Part shown: piece after piece, positions 11,024-24,320 of the stretch | Layout: each line of letters starts with the position of its first letter | Numbering within the stretch: the stretch's first letter is position 1 | Assembly (NCBI GenBank): GCA_032191485.1 | Contig: JAVDOI010000009.1 | Coordinates: 23,330,343-23,394,342, forward strand | Source of the DNA: Leptoclinus maculatus | Taxonomy: Eukaryota; Chordata; Actinopteri; Perciformes; Stichaeidae | DNA length: 64,000 nucleotides | Direction: 5' to 3' | Position numbers and translations under genes: made by a program | The notes under the pieces: model-generated | The model's database searches: none | Told to the model about the DNA's origin: nothing | Seen by the model: only the letters and a program-made list of their open reading frames with translations

Positions 11024-13918
11024 CTGCGCATTTGGTCTTTTTTCGTGGTTGATGAGAGTTGAAAAATGTCACTTTTTACCCAACAGTCTAATCGCGGTGG
11101 AGGAGGGTCGGAACAAAGACCTGATCAAATGTGTTTTATTCGGAGTACGTTGTGGACTTATTGTGTATGTTATGCTATTGTTTTTACTGTGGACGTTATG
11201 GTGTCCTCATGTCTGGAGCACTTGACCAAACTCATTTCCCAATGTGGGACAACAAAGTTGATCTTATCTGAACTAAACGATGGCATTTGCCGAGAAGTTC
11301 CCTCGCCCACAAAATCTCATGAGCCACATTGAGCGGCAGGGCCGCGCTGTCTCCCTACGAGCTTCATCCAGAGCAAAAACATGGACCCAGCCCCTTATAG
11401 GATTTGAGTATTTGGTATTCAAAAGCAAGGTTTCTTTGAAGTATCCTTGTAAGTCATCTCCCCAATGCCCATGTGGGTAATTCTTTGGAACAAGCTACTT
11501 AGTTTAGTCACGAGTACTTGATGTTCAGATTGTCTTCCCACTTGTTCCTGTTCCCGTCTCTCCGTTTGGTGCAGTGAAAACACAAACCAAACTTATGCCT
11601 TTCTTCTCCATTAATGTGATCAAAGCTGAGTTTTAACTGTTTTAAAAGGGCCTCGCTGTGAAACCTGGAGGACATATGAAAGGATGTGATCGTGTACCGC
11701 GTTCACACTCTTGACTGTTTAGTTCTTATCACTCCACACTATTCTAGATCTGATCTTGATAGACTATTTTAATTCTTATCATAATAGACTATTTCACGCA
11801 CCGATGCCTTTTTACTCCCGTGCAGCCGTGATGAGGTATAATTGGTTTGTTATGCACATATTCTCAGTCTGCAGCGAACAACATCTTACCACGTTTCCTT
11901 CTTGTTGCCTTTTCTTCTCTTTTGTACTTTCACTATTGTTGAGACAGCAGCGTTGGCCTACTTCACTCTTGCTATATCTTCAAACACACACACACACACA
12001 CATACACACAGAGTAAAGGTTAATAGTTGTTGCGGTGATGGCAATCACCGATGATCGTCCACTGGAGCGCAAATGCCATCTCTTCTAATCTTAAAAAACA
12101 CAGTCGACACATGCACACGTGCAATGATGTGAAGTCTTTGGGTTTCATATCGATGATGCGGTAATTCCTCAGTTTAAAGGTAGACCGAGGCTGGATGAAA
12201 ATACTTAGTGTTTAGTTAGTAAGTGTTGAACAAAGCTTCAAAGGGCAGGATAGAGTGAGAGGTTTAGTGACCACGTTGTTTCTCACTCTCACCTCTTCAG
12301 CCTCTCTCTCAGCTGGTCTCTGTCTCCCGTTATGTGTGAAAGTGATTCTCAGGGATGTTTAGCTGCCCTGAGCCTCAGTGAGCCGTTAGAGAGTTGAATT
12401 GTACCCTGCAGTGCCACATTGTCTCCACTTTTACTTCTCTGTCACTTCAACTTCAACTCTTCCTCCTCAATTTTCTGTTATATTTGTTGAAATTCTCTCA
12501 ACGTCCCGACAGCAATCAGCAAATAAAAGGCTCTGACAAAAAAGAATCTGGTATCTGTGGCTGTCGCAGGACTGTAATAAATCCGCCCGATCATTTCATT
12601 TGGCAAGAAGTAAATGATTGGACGGGCCACCAACCGGTCTGTCTACCTGCGTGGACTCATTGCACGTCACCGGAGTCTTCCTCTAGATGCTAGCTTGATA
12701 TACTTAAAACAGCCATGTTTGTTGTTCATTATGATAATTTGGGGGAATGTCTTAGATTTATTGACTTTTGGAGCTGCTAGTTACTTTAAGGAGTTGGCAG
12801 CACTGGGCTGGGTTCACTGTTGGATTGTTTTTAAAATCGTATAGTTTCTGGACGTTACCAACCTAAGCTTTAATTGTCCTTGTGAAATTTAACTCCAAAC
12901 ACCCCCAAATTTATTTCAAACTTAATATTAGTTTGTGAAACGGAATATGAAGACTTCTCCTCCCAGCTACGCCCTGAGAAAGACCCAGTGTGAGATGAAA
13001 CCGGTTGGCGTTGTCCAGTTGTACTTCTTAACTTCGTGATGCCCTAAACCGATTAATGCATTTGTAGCTACTTGTCCTTTTTGGCTCCTAAAACTTCATG
13101 CTTGGCTCGGTGCGATTGTTCCTGAAGTAAACCCAGAGGCTTCCCTTTTTGTAAAGTTATGTTAGTAATGTGAGGTAGCTGAGAACTTCTCGAAAAAATG
13201 TCACTGATGATCCAATCGAATGTTTTGGTCTTTACTGATAAAGTAGACCACGACCACAGTAAGTTAAGTGAAATGGTTGCGGTGAATTACATTTTTTTCA
13301 GAATAGTGAAAGAATAAAACACATCGCGAGACAGATATTAGACCATGAGCAACAACAACCAACACCTCTTTACATACCTTACAGGTAACTAATTATTGTG
13401 GCCGAAACCATCTGTAAGGGATTTCACTTCACACATGCACTACATATAAACTATTACATTTCGTAAAAATATTGATTTTTTTTCCCACATTTTTGCTCAT
13501 AAATTAATAAGCAATTGTGGATCAAATATGTATGTAACCGTCAGCTTCAGGAAAACACCTTTGACACTGACTCCCCCGCTGCTCCTCAAACATGGTACAA
13601 CCAGGAAGTATGAATACACATGAGATACTCTGCAGAAACTTTTGCTAAAAGACCAGAGGGCAGGTGAGGAGCAAAGGTAAGTCACTACACAGATCCATGT
13701 GTTGAAACTTTCTTATCGCGCAATCAAAAGTTTAGACGGCTTACCTGCTTGTAGAACCGGCCCCATAACTACTCGTTTATGTTTCATGCTCTGTGGAGGA
13801 CTCACTTTCACGGCTGCTACTGACAAATTTCCCCATGTTGCGTAAGCATTCGCACGCACGGCATTACTTTAATTAAAGGTGCTGAACTTGAAATTCAGAG
13901 CATATCTATTGCCTCCAC

Positions 13919-14050
13919 AAGGCTAGCAGTCAGCGGTCAGCAGCTAGAAGCTAACGGCGCTAACAGTGCAAACAACCGCAACAGTGCTGACAGAGCTAAC
14001 AGCGTTTACCTGTTAGCTACCATAGACTCCACACCACATACTCCAGGACG
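13919..14050 (+). repeat. dispersed repeat family R4, copy 1
   Basis: Shares the GCTAACGGCGCTAACAGTGC-type block and GTGTTTACCTG-type end with 32030-32190. GCTAAC recurs in tandem-like fashion. Confidence 0.6.
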
Positions 14051-14870
14051 TGTGGATGAACGCTTTCTGGTGTAAAAGGCCTTAAAGGAAAAGTTAAAAA
14101 TGTCCGTCTTAACACAATGGTATCGATTGTTTGCTGTAGTCACTCCTCCTGTTTTGGCGATCAACAGATCCTTTCCTGAAATGTAGCCCTTGATCTCTGC
14201 AAAACCACATTCAAATGTTCATTTCAAGTCAATATAAGACTTAATCTATGTCAGTTAAACTTTTTAAAGTAAAATGCATCAATTTGGTGAACTTTGAGAG
14301 AAAAAATAACGTAAGGATCTAGAGCTCCACTGGTAACAACTGCAATATTAAGTTAATCAAAACATAATTGCATCAATAATTAAAATCCAATAATATAGGC
14401 CTACCATATATAAATCATCTGAAATTGGCCATTCTGCATAATGAGTATACTTTTACTTCTTGGTGTGTTAAGTACATTTTGATGCTAATACTTTTGTACT
14501 TTTGATAAAGTAACATTTTGAATGCAGGACTTTTACTTGTAACAGTAGTTTTACAGTGAGCTGTATAGTTAAATCATAAACACTTTGGTTGTATAAATAT
14601 GAATGATGATGTCACAGCAAAAAAGTCACACTCTCAAAGCATGGTAATCCAGACGGGGTACGTGTTTCGAGACGGGTCAGGTGGGTGGCTGACATCGCTG
14701 CAGATTGCGTGCTGAGGACAGACGGCCTCAGGTAACAGTTGAGCCAAGAAGTGTAAAAACATTTCAGTTCATTATGAAACTGGCGGGACAAAAATGGCTT
14801 TGGCGGGCCACCACAGTGTAGGTAACTAATGGGAAACACCTTTTTTTCCCCACAGAATGATGTCTGTGGA

Positions 14871-15010
14871 TTTTGTCCCCCATTAACTTACATTGGAAGT
14901 AGGAAAGGATCTTCTGATGTCCAGTATGAACAGGAGAAAACAATGTAGGTGCACATGACTATTGTTTTAAGACCGACTTGGGGACAAATGTGAACCTTTC
15001 CTTTAGGAGG
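14871..15010 (+). repeat. dispersed repeat family R3, copy 1
   Basis: TTAACTTACATTGGAAGTAGG through TTTTAAGACCGACTTGGGG to GTGAACCTTTCCTTTAGGAG. Its second half recurs at 48510-48600. Confidence 0.65.
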
Positions 15011-15508
15011 TTTTGCAGCAGTATAACAATATACTGAGATACATCAGCCACTATTCGCAAGAGGTTGCTTGTCGGATGTCAAATGAAAGGTCATTTAAAA
15101 TGGTTGAACGAAAACAACAAAGATGTTTTTTTTCTGGTGAGAAAGACTTCCCTTTTATGAATATGTAAACAAAGTCGTAAAACACGTTTCTTCACTGGAT
15201 CCGCAAAACCTGCTCCATTATGGAACCAGCTCTTCACTCCAAATACTCACATCTGTGACTGAACCTTGACTTTTACAACTCCTAGTATTGCCTGTTACCG
15301 GAGTGAGGTCCGGCCATAATGGAGGAACGATTATAAGCCATAACAATGAATGTGCACTGTAGTCACCACCTGGGTGTGTGTGATATGTCATAATGTATTA
15401 TGTTAGTCACTGCCCCTCTGACAGCTCATGTCAATAGGTGGGTGATACAGCTGTCATCATATTGTGGTGTGAATGAGCTTGGCCCGACTGTGTGAGTCTG
15501 TGTATTTG

Positions 15509-15509
<1 letters not shown>

Positions 15510-15542
<33 letters not shown>
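15510..15542. repeat. (TG)n microsatellite
   Basis: About 16 TG units, followed by G/A-rich sequence to about 15900. Confidence 0.95.
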
Positions 15543-15543
<1 letters not shown>

Positions 15544-16299
15544 TGCAGTCCCAGACGGAAGCCCAGAGGACAGATGGTGGGTTCAGACGCAGACTGACAC
15601 ACCGTAACCAAGCGATTACACACTCAATGACTCCCCCTGAAGAGAGAGAGAGAGAGTAGGGGGGGGAGAAAGGTAAAGAGGGTGGGAGCGGATCAATGCA
15701 CGAGAAGTGTGGGGGAGAAATGAGGAAAATATAGAGGGTGTCAAGTTTTTCATTTGCAAAGGAAAACGGGGAGATTTAAAAACGGGGAAATGAATGAGGA
15801 GTGAGAGTCAAGACAAATGACTAAAACAAGGTGAAATGAAAAGGGGGGAGGAAATGGGAGGAGGTGGTGAGGGAAAAGATGGTGCGGAGTGAGAAAGAGG
15901 GGGAGTAATGGATGGATAGAAAGACGGAGGTCTTTAGGGACACCGGATTACATGATAGCCAATTAGAGCGAAGGATGTTGGAGGCTCCCCTGATGAAACT
16001 GATATGTGATTGGTTCAGGGTTTATTATGCTCACTGAGCTATCGCTGCCTCTTTAATACACTCAGATGCACTCACATACACAGTCACAGATTAGATTTGG
16101 TAATCTTGAACTGGTGGTGTTTTTTTTTCTTTCTTCCCTTTTCTTTTTGGCATGTGATCCTGCGGTGTTCTGGATCTGGAATTACCAACGTGATTTATTC
16201 TAACAGTGTGCAGATGTGAGGAAAAGACACCAGATTATTTAAGGTGGATTCCAACCTCTTTCCACATGAAGCACTGTTTACAGCGGCGAAACATCCCCC

Positions 16300-16330
<31 letters not shown>
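16300..16330. repeat. (CA)n microsatellite
   Basis: About 15 CA units. Confidence 0.95.
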
Positions 16331-16332
<2 letters not shown>

Positions 16333-17984
16333 CCACCACCCGAGTCTAGCCCGACCCAGGTCAGGTCAAGCGGGATCATGGGAAACCATTCCTGTGGCCC
16401 TTCTCACCTTTTTCATCTCAGAGCGTCTCAAAAACATCCCAGACATCGTGTCCTCTGCCCTACTCGTCTTCCTCTTCTCTTCTTCTGTCTTCCCGCAGAA
16501 AACCCACCACAAGTCAAACCTTTCTTTTTTTTCTCAGCTCTGAAACAACAGTGGCCACAGAGGAAAGCGTCATGGTGCTGCATGTGGTAATGGGAGAGAA
16601 TGTAACTAATATATATCGCCAGGAAACTTCCCCATTTCATTACTTACATTAAGGCAATTATTTACATGCACATACACAAGTATTACGAGGTTTAAATATG
16701 AAAAGGGGACGTTATCCTATCACACACGGGCTAATTTGTAGACCTTTCCTGAACAAAAAATCTGGACATCGGATAAAGCCAGGTTAAAAATGATTGAACC
16801 TAAAAGAGTGGACATTTTGGATATCTCTTTCTATAACTCCATAAATCAGAAAATACTGTCAACAGCCATAAAAAAAAGTTTCTACAAGCACAAATAGACA
16901 AAGAGTAATATACAATAAACACCCAAATGTGTATTTTTGATGTTTTCTTTCCACTATCTGAAAAAAAAACATATTATGGAAGCATAATGGCCTTAAATCT
17001 ATAAATTGACCAGTGAAAACAATGTTTTTGCGTAACGTGTCTCACCATGGCAAATGCATGTTTAGACTGTCTTTATAGATTACAATGTGTGTGATGGACG
17101 TATTAACAGCTATTTTACTGAGGAAGGAAACGAGTAACATATGTTTCCTTTGAGTAAAGCTAGACTAAATTGTCTATGGTTCCTTTTGATTGAGACACAA
17201 AATGTCCATTTGGCTAAAATTTGAATAAAGACATTAAACTAAATTTGTGCGCTCTTTCTTCAAACAAACATATGTTTTGTGTAAAAACAACCTTTTTCTG
17301 CTCAAAAAACCTCAGGAACCTGCAAAGCCGCGATAACACCGACCACGGTCAGAATTTAGTTTTGCCTTTAAGTTGTGTTCTTATGGTTAAAAGGGCCTCT
17401 GACTCAGCCGAAGGTCCTGAAAGATACAAAGAGTATACGTGTTTTCTTTCTCCGTGTTATTTTTATATTACATGGACTTAATGCTAAAATTGATATGCAT
17501 TGTACTGTATATATTTATTACATTTTTTTCCCCTTCAATGGACCCTTATATACGCCGTCATAATGTCCTATGTATGAAACTTATTAAAAGCGTAACACTA
17601 GCATACCGTAGCTCCAGCTTGTGCCTCTCACACACACAACTGTTGGTAGCGTTAGCTTTAGCAATCCTGATGAATGCGAGCAGGAGAACGACGTTGTACA
17701 TTGGAGCAGAATTTGAGGTTGTAGTTACCCTTTAAGGGCAGTAATGAGAGAGCCTTTCTTTCTTTCATGTCATTGCAGAATCATTGTGAAACTTTAAATC
17801 CTGCCCCGTGTGGACTTCTGAAGCCGCTGGAGCAGATATTGACAGATTGAGGGATTAGGAAGATAGCTCTTATTAAAACTGAGTCCTCATCATTTGACTG
17901 TCATTCTATTTAATCATCACTAAATGGACTCATTAAATTCCTCCTCCAAAGTGTTTCCCTTCAAACTTCGCGGCTTTGATGTGC

Positions 17985-17985
<1 letters not shown>

Positions 17986-18034
<49 letters not shown>

Positions 18035-18153
18035 GCTGACCCAGTCTATTGAAGAGACTTTTATCAAATGTAATTTATCAACTTTCTAATGCGACCAGAA
18101 CTTGTGATGCAGTTAATTCTCCAAGAAGGATTAGTTGTGTGTCTCTGGGTGCT

Positions 18154-18184
<31 letters not shown>
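17986..18184. repeat. CA tract and TG tract pair
   Basis: (CA)n at 17986-18031 and (TG)n at 18156-18184, in opposite orientation 125 bases apart. Confidence 0.94.
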
Positions 18185-18186
<2 letters not shown>

Positions 18187-18700
18187 GTACGCTGTTGTGT
18201 GTTGTGTCGTAGTGAAAAGGGCATCTCCTTTGGTGTGCAGCCGTAGATTTATGAAATGTGTATTTTTCTCTGAACCTTTTAATAAATTGAATGTTACACA
18301 CCATAGAGCACAAGTATGTGCCACAGTTGTATTTTTGGATGGCAGCATGTTTTGTTCAACATTCATTTATATATTTATTTATGTGGAATCCTCATTAGTT
18401 ACCACCAAGATAGAAACTGCTCTTCCTGGAATCTGTAAAAAAACTGTAAAGCACAATGTAAAAACCAACATGCAATTAAAATCCAACGCAAGAAAAGGGA
18501 ACAAGAAAACTAAAACCAAAAAAAATCAAATAAATAAAACTACTACTATTGATAATAACAACAAATTACAACAAGCCAAAAATAAATGAAAAAACAAGTA
18601 AACTACAAAAAATGAAATAAAACTACCAAGGACAATAACAACAAACCCTCAAAAAACAACAGCATTACCATTAAACAATGTGCATACAGCTGCCGAAATA

Positions 18701-18785
18701 AACATGTTAGCATGCCGACATTAGCATTTAGCTCAAAGTTAAGCACAGCCTCACACAGCTGCTAGCATGACTGTACTCTGTGTTG
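18701..18785 (+). repeat. family R2, 3' fragment
   Basis: AACATGTTAGCATGCC and ATTAGCATTTAGCTCAAAG, then CAGCCTCACACAGCTGCTAG, correspond to the 3' end of the R2 family. Confidence 0.7.
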
Positions 18786-19367
18786 TTAATGCATGAATGC
18801 CGTAGCTTGTGTTCTAGACAGGACTGTCCATAATACAGTAAATAATAGTTAAACTGTATCTTTTAATATCGGAGGCCTCTTGTCCTCCTCCTCTTCTCGC
18901 CTTCCTCAGCTCTCCTCAAACATGTTTCCTTTACTCAAACCTCTCCTCCCCATCGCCCCCCCTACTCTCCTCACCCGTCGCCTCCTCCTTCCTATCGCAG
19001 CCGAAAACAGGTCGTTGACGGCTAATAGATTTAGCCACTATACCAGTGGAGAGACAATGAGAGAACCATCAATTTATCCGCCGTTTAACTGCTTCAATCT
19101 AACCTCCGTAAACTCACCCGGTGAAACTCATTTCTGTGTTTCCTCACCAATCTGAAAAGCTATCATCTCGCTAATCTTGGGCTTTCAATTCGCCGGGGGG
19201 ACGGGTGGGGGGGCAGGGGGGAGAGGGGGGGGGGGAGTCAGACCAATCCCGGCTCTCGGAGATGATCTGTTAGCCTGGCGTAAATGTTTATAACACGGGG
19301 CAATCTCCAGGGTTTATACGTTGATGCACATGCACACGTGCACGTCCAGTCACACACACTTTCTTTT

Positions 19368-19401
<34 letters not shown>

Positions 19402-19729
19402 CTCCCTCTCCCGGGCATTTATAGGGATGTGAAAGCTGTTATTGGGCAGGTCAGTGGAGTGGAACTGTCAGATAATAGGCTAGTTACCGTGGCAGCACAT
19501 GAATGAGGGATGGAACGGAGGAGGAAGACAGAGGGAATAGAAACGCTCAACTCACTCCTTAATCAGACGGTAAACTGGAAATATGGGGAGTTTAGGTTCC
19601 CCGCTGAAACAGATAGAGAAGAGGGGGAGGAGAGGAAGGGGGGGGGAGAAAAGGGAAGAGGAAAAGTAAGTAAGTGAGTGAGCGAGATAGAGAGTGACAA
19701 AGAGAGGAGGACAGAGGAAATGTGAATGG

Positions 19730-19930
19730 GCATGGAGCAGAGATGAAGATACAGAGGGGGGAGCTTATTACCATTCCCAGGGAGCCAGGTGTTTATTTCT
19801 CTATTTGTAAACGCTGGCTTCATTACCCAGAGTTCAACAGGAGCCGGCTGAGCTGCGGCTGCATCAAGGTCACACTAATCAGCCAGCGAATGGGAAGGAA
19901 GACAGAAGAGGGAGCACAAATTATGTAATG
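19730..19930. promoter_or_regulatory. unique block with nuclear-receptor-like site
   Basis: Repeat-free sequence with an extended half-site TCAAGGTCA (19864-19872), matching the NR5A/ERR consensus, beside CACTAATCAGCC. No coding frame of interest. Confidence 0.27.
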
Positions 19931-20542
19931 GATCCCCTTTGCTGCTCTCGCCCCTCCATCCTTGCCATTTCCTATCTCCTCACCCCTCCCTCCCCTCCCC
20001 TCCCCTTCCCCTCTCAGCTTGCTCACCCTCCATCTCCCCTCGCTCCGTGGTCCACAGGGAGCGGAGCTCTTCAGGCCGTCTCCCACTTCCTCTGATGGAG
20101 ACTGACAAACTCTGCTTTGCAGAGTGACACTTGTTTGTATGTCTGTGTTCGTATATATCTTCAATCAGTTTGAGGCGTCCAGCACTCTTCACAACCTACT
20201 TTGTTGAATATATACACACTTGTTTTTGTTGGTGAGAGCTTTAAGGAAACAGTTTGCATTGATGTGTTTATGTGTTAACATTGATTATAGGTTAACATTT
20301 TCAACTTTACCTGAAAGCAGAAATGGCATTACTTCATCAAACTCCACACTTGACAAATACCAACGCTTGGTTAAAGTCTGATGCTGAGGCACCCTTTAGC
20401 ATCTATTTAATACGCACCAAGCTTTTAACTACTTCAATGTAAATCCATCCGCGTCAGTATTAGACGGTCAGAGTAACTCAAGTATAAAGAGCGAGATGGT
20501 CAGCTTTGTGAGGGAGATGATTTGGTCAAACAAACAAAGGAT

Positions 20543-20583
20543 TTCACCCAGGAGACCGCTGTTCGTGTCCCGTGTGAAACCAA
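20543..20583 (+). repeat. short repeat R6, copy 1
   Basis: TTTCACCCAGGAGACCGCTG and GTGTGAAACCAAG recur at 47271-47312 with few differences. Confidence 0.55.
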
Positions 20584-21168
20584 GTAAACGATGACCTATT
20601 TGACATTTACATAGCTTAACTAATGCCACGTATGCAAGATACGCAACTAGCATAATCATTTTACGCAAAAGAAACACTAATTTTAACCCAAACTACCGTC
20701 GTTTGCTTAGCCAAAACAAGTACTTTTTGTTGTGGTGCGGTGTAAACCTTGTATGTCTATAATTATGTAATAATGTCTATAATAAAAAAATATTTTTTTA
20801 ATTAATTGAGCACAGCGTCATAGTCATAGTTGTTATTGTGACTTGCATGTGGTATATATACTATTAATATTTTACCCAAATCAAACTCAAATGGAGTTAC
20901 GAGGTCTTTTCAAACGGCAGTATGAGACCATCTTGGCTCAAATGTTGGGTGTCTCCATCAAAAGACATAATCACCGGCATCCAGGAGCAGAAGTAAGCAA
21001 GCAAACTAACCAAGCTTAGAATGAGGGCTACATTAGGGTTTAATCCTCGTTAGGCACCTAAAAAGGCCACTGTTAATGCTGTATCAATATATAAGCAAAG
21101 CGAAACATTATGTGGAGTGTCTTGTCTTATCAAACCTTCTTACCTCGGCTCAGTAGTTTCTCTCTTCG

Positions 21169-21300
21169 GCACATTTATTTATTCATTTACCAGGGACAGT
21201 GCACATTATTCAACATTTTTGTTTCCATCTCAATGTAAATGTGCCAGAGTTAGCGACAGAGCTAAGTTTCGTCTGTAGTCCCACACCAGGATGAGTTCGA
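21169..21300 (+). repeat. probable dispersed fish repeat
   Basis: ACCAGGGACAGTGCACATTA, GTAAATGTGCCAGAGTTAGC and CTGTAGTCCCACACCAGGATG form a pattern I recall from teleost interspersed repeats. Single copy in this window. Confidence 0.4.
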
Positions 21301-22113
21301 TTAGGTGTCCTGGCTGACCGGTGCGATCATCATGAATAACCCATTTCTCCAGCGGTTCATTCTATAGACTCAAAGTCAAACCCACCGATGGTTTTAAGTG
21401 CGCAGCGTTTCACTTGATGTTGCCCAAGAAGAATTCAGAATCTAAAAACCTTATTGACCAGAAAAAGGCGGAGGAGAAAACGTTGAAATCAGATGAGGCA
21501 GTGTGGGCGGGGCCTCAAGGCCACTGTGGCTGCAGGGCATGCAGGTTGTTGAGGGCCATGAGTGAAGTTCCTGCACTGGTGGGTATAAAACAGTTTAATC
21601 TAACATCGTAAACAAAGATAAGGTAACCACTACTATTTACAATATCACTAATATTCCTACAACATAGTCCTCAACCTAACAGCTCCATTTTTTTTCATTT
21701 ACAATAAGCACAATTTCTTGGTGGCAGAAAATATCAGTTTTGACCAGACTGATGGCCAAAAATTTGGAGAAACAAGTGCAATCCAAAAAAAATGTCCTCA
21801 GTGCAGTCACATTCTGACCCTGGGTTCAAGAAGCATTGTTCTCACCAGCCCTAAACAAGCCAAACGAGATGCATAAACACTCCAGAGCTCAAAGAAACCT
21901 CTCAAAACAAGCTCGGCGTGATTGCACCTTCAAGTATGAATTATGGTTTCGGTATGTGAAGGTATCTGCATGCACGTGGGTGTGTATGAAGATAAGAGAA
22001 ATACACACATGACTCCATGTGGTATTGTAATAATCACAGATTCTTTTGATGTCCCGGACTTGAAAAAGGCTCTCAACAGGGCTGTTCTCCAAACTAATCT
22101 CTCAAAGGTAGTG

Positions 22114-22145
22114 AGGAGGAGGAGGAGGAGGAGGAGGAGGAGGAG
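22114..22145. repeat. (GGA)n trinucleotide repeat
   Basis: About 10 GGA units. Open frames reading poly-Arg/Gly here are artefacts. A GGGA tract lies at 22562-22590. Confidence 0.93.
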
Positions 22146-22753
22146 AGGCAGGAGGAAGAAAGAAATGAGTATAGGGGCGAGGAAGGGAATGGAGAAAGGA
22201 AGGAGGAGGAGGAGGATGGAGAGCGGTGGTGGGAGAAGAGAGGAGATCAGTGAGAAGGAGGCCAGACTCGTGGAGGGCAGAAATGGGAAAATGAATGAGA
22301 GGAAAAGTGATAAGAACTCTTGCTTTTGAACTTGAAGAGCTTAATTTGAAATGTCAGGGCTAACCACCCCTCCCCCCCCCCACACCCCACCCCATCAGCC
22401 TCACGCCTCCTACCTCTTCCCACCGCACTCCCTCTCCTCAGGAGTCCCTGTTGTGCAGTAGTGTGGATTAAAATAATTAAACAGGCTCTGTTTTAATTAA
22501 GACAATAAAGCCGGGGGTCTCTAGGTAAGACCTGAGAGAGATTGAGAGAGAAAGAGTGAGAGGGGGGGAGGGAGGGAGGGAGGGAGGGAGATGATAAAGT
22601 GGTCTAACGAGAGAGGCGGGATGATAGGAGTTACACAGGGAGATCCATTATCTTCATTACTTATCTATCTTGTCTATTTCTAGGCATGAGATTGCATTAT
22701 CACTTCCTACATAAGTATGTTTGCTCTGGTCCTCCATGTACCAAAACCCATGT

Positions 22754-22779
22754 GTATGTATGTATGTATGTATGTGTAT

Positions 22780-22821
<42 letters not shown>

Positions 22822-22910
22822 GTGTTGAGGTCTGCATGTGTAATGACTGAGGCCTGTATGTGAGCATGAATGTATAAATGGACTTATATTGCTTTCCCCT
22901 CCACCTCCGA

Positions 22911-22941
<31 letters not shown>
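22754..22941. repeat. TATG/TG tract and second TG tract
   Basis: A TATG-then-TG run (22754-22819) and a TG run (22914-22941). Confidence 0.93.
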
Positions 22942-22943
<2 letters not shown>

Positions 22944-22974
22944 ACGCTTGCATCTTTATTCCCTCTTCACTCTC

Positions 22975-23125
22975 GGCCCGCTAATGAAATATTTATTTAT
23001 TTCTCAGAGCGAGGGCGGCGCGTGGCGAGAAACTCAAATGAAATGTCATATCTCATTGTGTCTCCCCGTGAGGAGGCGGAGGCAGAATTGCTGCTGAATT
23101 ATATACGGAGGATTCAGAGGGGAGT
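22975..23125. promoter_or_regulatory. candidate conserved non-coding block
   Basis: A repeat-free island between a TG tract and G-rich sequence, with CCCGCTAATGAAATATTTATT and AATTGCTGCTGAATTATATAC. Open frames read across from the TG repeat and are not credible genes. Confidence 0.28.
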
Positions 23126-23329
23126 GATTACAGGACGGAGAGGGAGGGGACGAAAAGAGTAAGACGTGAGAGGGGGGAGACGAAGAGGAGGGAGGGACAA
23201 ACAGTGTCATTCATCTCCCATCACGTATTGTGGTGTGTGTGTGTCATGTTGCTTCTCTGTGACATCATCAGCCCACGGTTCTGAGCTTCAGATGTTGAAC
23301 TCTGACTGATGACTGCTTGCTGTAGTACT

Positions 23330-23333
<4 letters not shown>

Positions 23334-23384
<51 letters not shown>

Positions 23385-23475
23385 AAGTGAGCCACAACAG
23401 TGTTTTAACACAGCCCATCTAGACATACCAGAGGGACCAGCTTATCTAGTGGTAGCTGTTATCATTGCACTGAGA

Positions 23476-23514
<39 letters not shown>
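23334..23514. repeat. two (CA)n microsatellites
   Basis: CA runs at 23334-23382 and 23480-23514. Confidence 0.95.
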
Positions 23515-23519
<5 letters not shown>

Positions 23520-23795
23520 ACATACATTGGGCCTTGCCACCAACCCGAAGGAGATTAGAAATTCTTAATCTTCTACTTGTGTTGCACAAACATGCACAAA
23601 CACACACTGTGCTGCTTCCTAACCGGAGACTCTCGAGGGACCGCTACGACCTGCAGCGCACGGCGCCACGCGACAGACGGAAGGTGGCAGTATTGCTACT
23701 TTCCGGTAGCATTGCTAGCTTGTCGACTCTCAATCCACCTGCAGTGTTTCTTTGTTCCTTAAACTGTATTTTGATGAGACAGCATGAGCAGCAGA

Positions 23796-24155
23796 GGTGG
23801 GACCAAGTCATTGTTTTGCAAGTCACAAGTAAGTCTCAAGTCCCGAGTCCTCAACAAGTCATAATGCGCTCTTGACCAAATGGAATGCTATTTGCGCCAC
23901 GTTTGTTGCATACTGCAATTCGTTTTTTCCTTTTTTTGCCCACCGCATAGATTTTGTACCCATACAAAATTATCTTTTGTATCATTTTTTTCAAGCTCAT
24001 GCTCAGTAACGTAACGTTAGTTCTTCACGGTTTTCTCCTGCAACTTGTTTGGATGCTGTTGGATCAAAGTAGATCTGGGGGAATAAGTGTTGACTTGCTG
24101 AGAATGAAAAGCGTTAACGTTAGTTTGATTCAGGAAATGAATTGATTCATTAGTC
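23796..24155 (+). repeat. fish repeat with AAGTC-rich start
   Basis: GAGGTGGGACCAAGTCATTG, then tandem CAAGTCACAAGTAAGTCTC and AAGTCCCGAGTC motifs, then CAACTTGTTTGGATGCTGTTG. I recall this arrangement as a common dispersed teleost repeat, here partly deleted. No coding capacity. Confidence 0.6.
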
Positions 24156-24160
24156 CAGAC

Positions 24161-24226
24161 CATAGACTGTATATCAGAAGTGGACGTAGTCATCGTGACG
24201 TCACTCATTGGTTTGTGGACGGCCAA
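24161..24226 (+). repeat. dispersed fish repeat family R1, copy B (5' fragment)
   Basis: CATAGACTGTATATCAGAAG and the following GACGTAGTCATCGTGACGTC match the start of the copy at 32799. Similarity ends after TTGGTTTGTGGAC, so only the 5' end remains. Confidence 0.75.
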
Positions 24227-24255
24227 ATATTTACCCCGTTCAATACTTTAAGTAA

Positions 24256-24320
24256 CAGCATTCCCATCAGCCATAGCTGTGATTTGTGTTTAGTGCTAGC
24301 ATGCTAAACTAGCACGGTGC
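24256..24320 (+). repeat. family R2, internal fragment
   Basis: CATTCCCATCAGCCATAGCTG and TTTAGTGCTAGCATGCTAAAC match the central part of the 39432 copy. Confidence 0.6.

Larger units (their letters stand above)
6010..13900. other. intergenic segment, 6.0-13.9 kb
   Basis: Microsatellites, a poly-C run and the 18-bp tandem repeat. Positions 6040-6560 and 7790-8430 have a CpG-richer texture suggesting old transposon remnants, but I could not define ends. A short hydrophobic minus-strand frame near 9.6-9.7 kb is discussed in the findings. Confidence 0.55.
15011..23795. other. intergenic segment, 15.0-23.8 kb
   Basis: Purine-rich stretches (15640-15930, 19500-19720), a TC tract at 19373-19398, GGA/GGGA arrays, several CA/TG tracts and small repeat fragments. 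Positions 18360-18470 resemble a fish repeat (GGAATCCTCATTAGTT). No gene seen. Confidence 0.55.

Noticed and set aside
21943..22329. 128-residue Arg/Gly/Glu-rich frame
   Set aside because: Driven by the (GGA)n array and purine-rich flanks.
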